Positions 6,760-9,279 of a DNA stretch of 9,279 nucleotides are shown one piece after another (the stretch's first letter is position 1; the number at the start of each line of letters is the position of its first letter). Source of the DNA: Acidimicrobiales bacterium. GTDB taxonomy: Bacteria; Actinomycetota; Acidimicrobiia; Acidimicrobiales; CADCSY01. The stretch is from the NCBI GenBank assembly GCA_030447125.1, contig JAUJLZ010000061.1, positions 1 to 9,279 of the forward strand, written 5' to 3'. The notes below the pieces were generated by a model that worked only from the letters and a program-made list of their open reading frames with translations, was not told the DNA's origin and ran no database searches. The position numbers were made by a program, and so were the translations under genes.

Positions 6760-8336
6760 GGATGGGACCGGGATCTCACCTCGAGCGAGAGGTCAAGCTC
6801 GGGGTGTGGCCGGGGTTTCGCCTCCCCGAGCTCGACGGCCTGGTCGAAGGCCTGCACGTCGTCACCGGCAGCGAGTGTGAGCTCCACGCCACCTACCACG
6901 ACACCTCCGACCTGCGCCTGGCACGCAGTGGTGCCACCCTGCGCCACCGTTCGGCGGAGGGCTGGACCCTCAAGCTCCCCAGCGGCGAGGGGCAAGGCGA
7001 CGGGTGGCTGTCGCGCCGGGAGCTGACAGTCGCTGGAGATGACCGGGCGGTACCTCCAGAACTGGCCGCCCTGGTGGTGTCCTGGGTGCGCACGTCGACG
7101 CTGGTGCCGGTGGCTCGACTGCAGACACGGCGCCGGAGCGTGGCCCTCGTCGACGCCACGGGGGTGGTGGCCGTCGAGGTGGTCGACGACGAGGTCTCGG
7201 TGCTTCACGGCCAACACCTGGCGCTGCGCTTCCGGGAGGTGGAAGTCGAGCTGGGCGGGCGGGCCGACCCCGAGCTGCTCGACGTGGTCGTGGCTCGCCT
7301 GCGCGCTGCCGGCGCCGGACCGGCCGATCCCACGCCCAAGGTCATGCGAGCGCTCGGTCCCCGGACCTCGGAGCCGCCGGAGCTGGCCGAGCCTGTGGTG
7401 GAGCGGTACGACTCGGCCGCCGACGTGATCCGTTCGGGCCTGCGGGCATCGGTGCGGCGATTGCTCACCCACGACGTGGGCGTGCGTCTGGGCGAAGACG
7501 CCGAGGCCGTGCACCAGGCCCGGGTGGCGACACGGCGCCTGCGTAGCGACCTGCGCACCTACGCCCCGCTGCTCGACGACGACTGGGCCAAGGAGCTGCG
7601 GTCGGAGCTCAAGTGGATCGCCTCCGGCCTGGGCGCCGTGCGCGACGCCGACGTGTTGTTGGAGGGCCTCGAGAGCGCTGGGGCCGGGCTCGACCGGCGC
7701 GACGCCCGTGCCGCCGAGGATCTCTTGGGTCGCCTGCGGACCGAACGATCGGCGGCCCGTCAACGCCTGCTGGGGATGCTCGACGACCGTCGCTACGCCC
7801 TGCTCCTGGACCGGCTGGTGGGCTCGTTCGATCCCCACCGGCCCGAGCCCGTCCCCGCCGTGCCCGCCGGCGCCCCCGCCGTGATCGTCTCGGGCGACCG
7901 GTGGCTCCTGGCCGAAGCTGAGGGACCGGCCGCCGAGGTCCTGCCCATGCTCGTCCGCAAGCCGTGGAAGCACCTGCGCCGGGCGGTGGAGGCCGTCGAC
8001 CCCGACGGCCCCGACGAGGAGCTGCACCAGGTCCGCATCCGAGCCAAGCGCTGTCGCTACGCGGCCGACGTGGCCGCGCTGGCCGTGGGCAAGCCGGCGC
8101 AGCGCTTCGCCGGCGCCGTGGCCGAGCTCCAGGAGGTGCTGGGGGAACACCAGGACGCAGTCGTGGCCGAGGCCTGGCTGCGGTCGGTGGCACCCGAGCT
8201 CGGGGCGACGGAGGCTCTGGTGGCGGGCCAGCTCATCGCCGCTCAACGGGAGATCGCGGTGCGCACCCGCGACACGTGGACCGAGGCCTGGGAGCAGGCG
8301 AGCCGGCGCAAGCTACGAGCGTGGCTGACCGAATGA
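6756..8336 (+). CDS. CYTH-CHAD domain protein, polyphosphate associated
   Basis: This 526-aa protein joins two domains linked to polyphosphate. The N-terminal CYTH domain (about 8-200) is a triphosphate-tunnel fold with the metal/phosphate-binding signature E10-R-E12-V-K14, followed by alternating strands rich in Arg and Glu. The C-terminal CHAD domain (about 225-515) is helical with conserved histidines and many arginines that bind polyphosphate. It shows an internal twofold repeat: HQARVATRRLR (from H253) and HQVRIRAKRCR (from H424), with LGAVRDADV (around D297) and LGEHQDAVV (around D467) at nearly equal offsets. It overlaps the ppk1 stop by ATGA and the Nudix start by ATGA, so all three should be made together. 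The protein may hydrolyse tripolyphosphate or bring other proteins to polyphosphate granules; the CYTH reaction cannot be read from sequence. An ATG at 6762 is an alternative start two codons later. Confidence 0.93.
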   Translation: MRMGPGSHLEREVKLGVWPGFRLPELDGLVEGLHVVTGSECELHATYHDTSDLRLARSGATLRHRSAEGWTLKLPSGEGQGDGWLSRRELTVAGDDRAVPPELAALVVSWVRTSTLVPVARLQTRRRSVALVDATGVVAVEVVDDEVSVLHGQHLALRFREVEVELGGRADPELLDVVVARLRAAGAGPADPTPKVMRALGPRTSEPPELAEPVVERYDSAADVIRSGLRASVRRLLTHDVGVRLGEDAEAVHQARVATRRLRSDLRTYAPLLDDDWAKELRSELKWIASGLGAVRDADVLLEGLESAGAGLDRRDARAAEDLLGRLRTERSAARQRLLGMLDDRRYALLLDRLVGSFDPHRPEPVPAVPAGAPAVIVSGDRWLLAEAEGPAAEVLPMLVRKPWKHLRRAVEAVDPDGPDEELHQVRIRAKRCRYAADVAALAVGKPAQRFAGAVAELQEVLGEHQDAVVAEAWLRSVAPELGATEALVAGQLIAAQREIAVRTRDTWTEAWEQASRRKLRAWLTE

Positions 8337-8776
8337 GCCCAGGTCCGCCGATCACGGCGCCGACACCACAGGTCCGGGCGGCGGGCGGGGTGGTGTGGCG
8401 TCTCGGTCGCTCGGGCGAGCCCGAGGTCGTGGTGGTCCACCGCCCCCGCTACGACGACTGGTCCCTGCCCAAGGGCAAGTGCGACCCGGGTGAGTCCGAT
8501 GAAGCCTGCGCCCTGCGTGAGGTTGAGGAGGAGACGGGCTGGAGCTGTGTCCTCGGCCCGGAGCTACCTGTGGTCTCCTACGTCGACCGCAAGGGGCGGA
8601 CCAAGGAGGTCCGCTACTGGGTGATGACCCTCGGTGGTGACGACGAGTTCGTCGCCAACGACGAGGTCGACGAAGCCCGTTGGCTCACCGTCCCCGACGC
8701 CTGCACCCTGCTCTCCTACGAGCACGACTGCGAGTTGCTGGAGGCCTTCGCCGCCGCCGCCGACCGACCGGGGTAG
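8333..8776 (+). CDS. Nudix hydrolase resembling the N-terminal domain of MutT1
   Basis: This is a 147-aa Nudix hydrolase, expected to cleave a nucleoside diphosphate linked to another group, for example oxidised dGTP, nucleotide polyphosphates or diadenosine polyphosphates. The complete Nudix box G-x5-E-x7-REVxEExG spans residues 48-70 (G48, E54, R62, E63, E66, E67, G69). Just before it lies HRPRYDDWSLPKGK (36-49), which closely recalls mycobacterial MutT1, whose gene is also next to ppk1. Mycobacterial MutT1 is about twice as long and carries a C-terminal histidine-phosphatase domain with an RHG motif. Here the protein ends after the Nudix domain, and no RHG sequence follows in the remaining frames. 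Its ATG overlaps the CYTH-CHAD stop (8333-8336), with no obvious ribosome binding site, consistent with coupled translation. Nudix identity is secure; substrate is inferred from resemblance and context. Confidence 0.92.
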   Translation: MSPGPPITAPTPQVRAAGGVVWRLGRSGEPEVVVVHRPRYDDWSLPKGKCDPGESDEACALREVEEETGWSCVLGPELPVVSYVDRKGRTKEVRYWVMTLGGDDEFVANDEVDEARWLTVPDACTLLSYEHDCELLEAFAAAADRPG

Positions 8777-8783
8777 TGCCGCT

Positions 8784-9074
8784 GTGGCGGCCGAGATCCG
8801 GCGCTGCTTGAGCGTTGATCCCCAGACCGCCACGAGGCGCTCCGCTAGGTGGCTCAGTTGGTGGTCGACTTCGAACGGGTCGATGGGCCGGAGCGGGGAG
8901 TCCTTGTCGCCGAGGAGCCGCCGACAAGTGGCGACCGTCGATGGGATGCCCTGCTGGCGGCCACCGCTGAGCACCTGTGCTTCCACCATGGCCTACCCGT
9001 CCCGGCGTGGACCCTGGCCCCCGGCCGCTTCCTCCACGAGTGGTGGTTCGTCACGCCCTACCGGTCGCTCCACG
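8784..9074 (+). pseudogene. Frameshifted, truncated companion gene of a DUF6036 nucleotidyltransferase
   Basis: This is the remnant of the upstream partner that usually precedes DUF6036 nucleotidyltransferases in actinobacteria, an antitoxin-like protein whose function is not well established. One frame from GTG 8784 gives AAEIRRCLSVDPQTATRRSA, then the coding sense moves to the frame starting at 8849 (AQLVVDFERVDGPERG, PPTSGDRRWDALLAATAEHL, LPVPAWTLAPGRFLHEWWF, TPYRSLHA). The switch fits loss of one base around 8840-8860. From memory of the family the protein normally continues about 25 residues after the YRSLHA segment; here that end is missing and the sequence jumps directly into the next gene. 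It begins 7 nt after the Nudix stop. The frame from 8849 has a TAG immediately before it and stays open to the window end, so a gene caller may report a false partial ORF there. No helix-turn-helix is seen; whether one ever existed cannot be told. Confidence 0.6.
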
Positions 9075-9279
9075 CTGCTCGGCGACTTGGCGGCGGAACT
9101 CGATGCCGAAGGCATTCACGGCGAGATGTTCGTGGTCGAGGGGGCGGCCATGGTGCTGGCCTAAAACACCCGCCGCGCCACCCGGGACATGGACGCCGTC
9201 TTCGAGCCCAAGGTCGCCGTGTACGAAGCGGCCCGGCGCGTGGCCGAGGCTCGAGGCCTGGAGGGCGATTGGCTGAACG
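9075..9279 (+). pseudogene. Broken DUF6036-type nucleotidyltransferase (toxin-antitoxin-like), partial at window end
   Basis: The frame starting at 9075 reads LLGDLAAELDAEGIHGEMFV, then VEGAAMVLA, a TAA stop (9162-9164), and continues in the same frame as NTRRATRDMDAVFEPKVAVY and further to the window end. This matches the start of DUF6036 nucleotidyltransferases, which have a GG motif and a DxD metal pair and relate to AbiEii/MenT-type toxins. Three faults are visible. The N-terminus with the start codon is lost at the fusion with the preceding gene. The first glycine of the expected GG is a glutamate (VVEGAA). The TAA stands where the family usually has tyrosine or phenylalanine before the NTRRATRD segment. 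The DMD acidic pair is intact in the dead part, so decay appears recent. The C-terminal part lies outside the window. Family recognition is from memory of the motif and not from a search. Confidence 0.65.

Noticed and set aside
6438..8246. A 602-aa open frame on the - strand opposite ppk1 and CYTH-CHAD.
   Set aside because: It shows no recognisable domains and a composition typical of GC-rich antisense frames; the + strand genes are clear family members.
8778..8791. A GCCGC-TGTG-GCGGC hairpin just after the Nudix stop, as a terminator.
   Set aside because: The stem is only 5 bp, there is no following T run, and the site overlaps the likely start of the next (pseudo)gene; such stems are frequent by chance at this GC content.

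Overview
The window is very GC-rich, densely coding and mostly on the + strand. It carries a WhiB regulator, which is found in actinobacteria, and an arrangement resembling the mycobacterial sigE-rseA-htrA locus. It therefore comes from a high-GC actinobacterium. A deep-branching group such as Acidimicrobiia fits the general character of the proteins, but that placement is an inference.

Left part (1-3528) is an envelope-stress and regulation block. It starts with an ECF sigma factor of the SigE type (92-526), whose conserved N-terminus extends upstream of any normal start codon. Its ATGA-coupled zinc anti-sigma factor follows (523-1479). That protein has one membrane helix and an extracytoplasmic tail that looks like the C-terminal domain of RseB. 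A WhiB gene lies on the opposite strand (1469-1774). It is convergent with the anti-sigma gene, overlapping it by 11 bp, and divergent from an HtrA-like membrane-anchored serine protease with a PDZ domain (1918-3222). The 143-bp gap between whiB and htrA holds a candidate ECF promoter for whiB and a short direct repeat. A 98-aa protein of unknown function follows htrA.

Middle and right part (3576-8776) is a polyphosphate-centred gene run: a ROK-family sugar kinase, polyphosphate kinase 1, a CYTH-CHAD protein (triphosphate-tunnel domain plus polyphosphate-binding helical domain) and a Nudix hydrolase that resembles the N-terminal half of mycobacterial MutT1. The last three are joined by 4-bp start/stop overlaps and are almost certainly co-translated. 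The ppk1/mutT1 neighbourhood is also found in mycobacteria; here the histidine-phosphatase half of MutT1 is absent.

Right edge (8784-9279) contains the decayed remains of what looks like a two-gene toxin-antitoxin-like pair: a companion protein with a frameshift, fused by a deletion to a DUF6036-type nucleotidyltransferase. The nucleotidyltransferase has lost its start, carries an in-frame TAA and has a substituted glycine in its GG motif. It runs off the window.

No RNA genes, CRISPR arrays, insertion sequences or convincing intrinsic terminators were seen. I see no entirely new system. The most interesting points are the RseA-RseB-like fusion, the coupled polyphosphate cluster, the irregular sigma-factor start and the pseudogenised pair.
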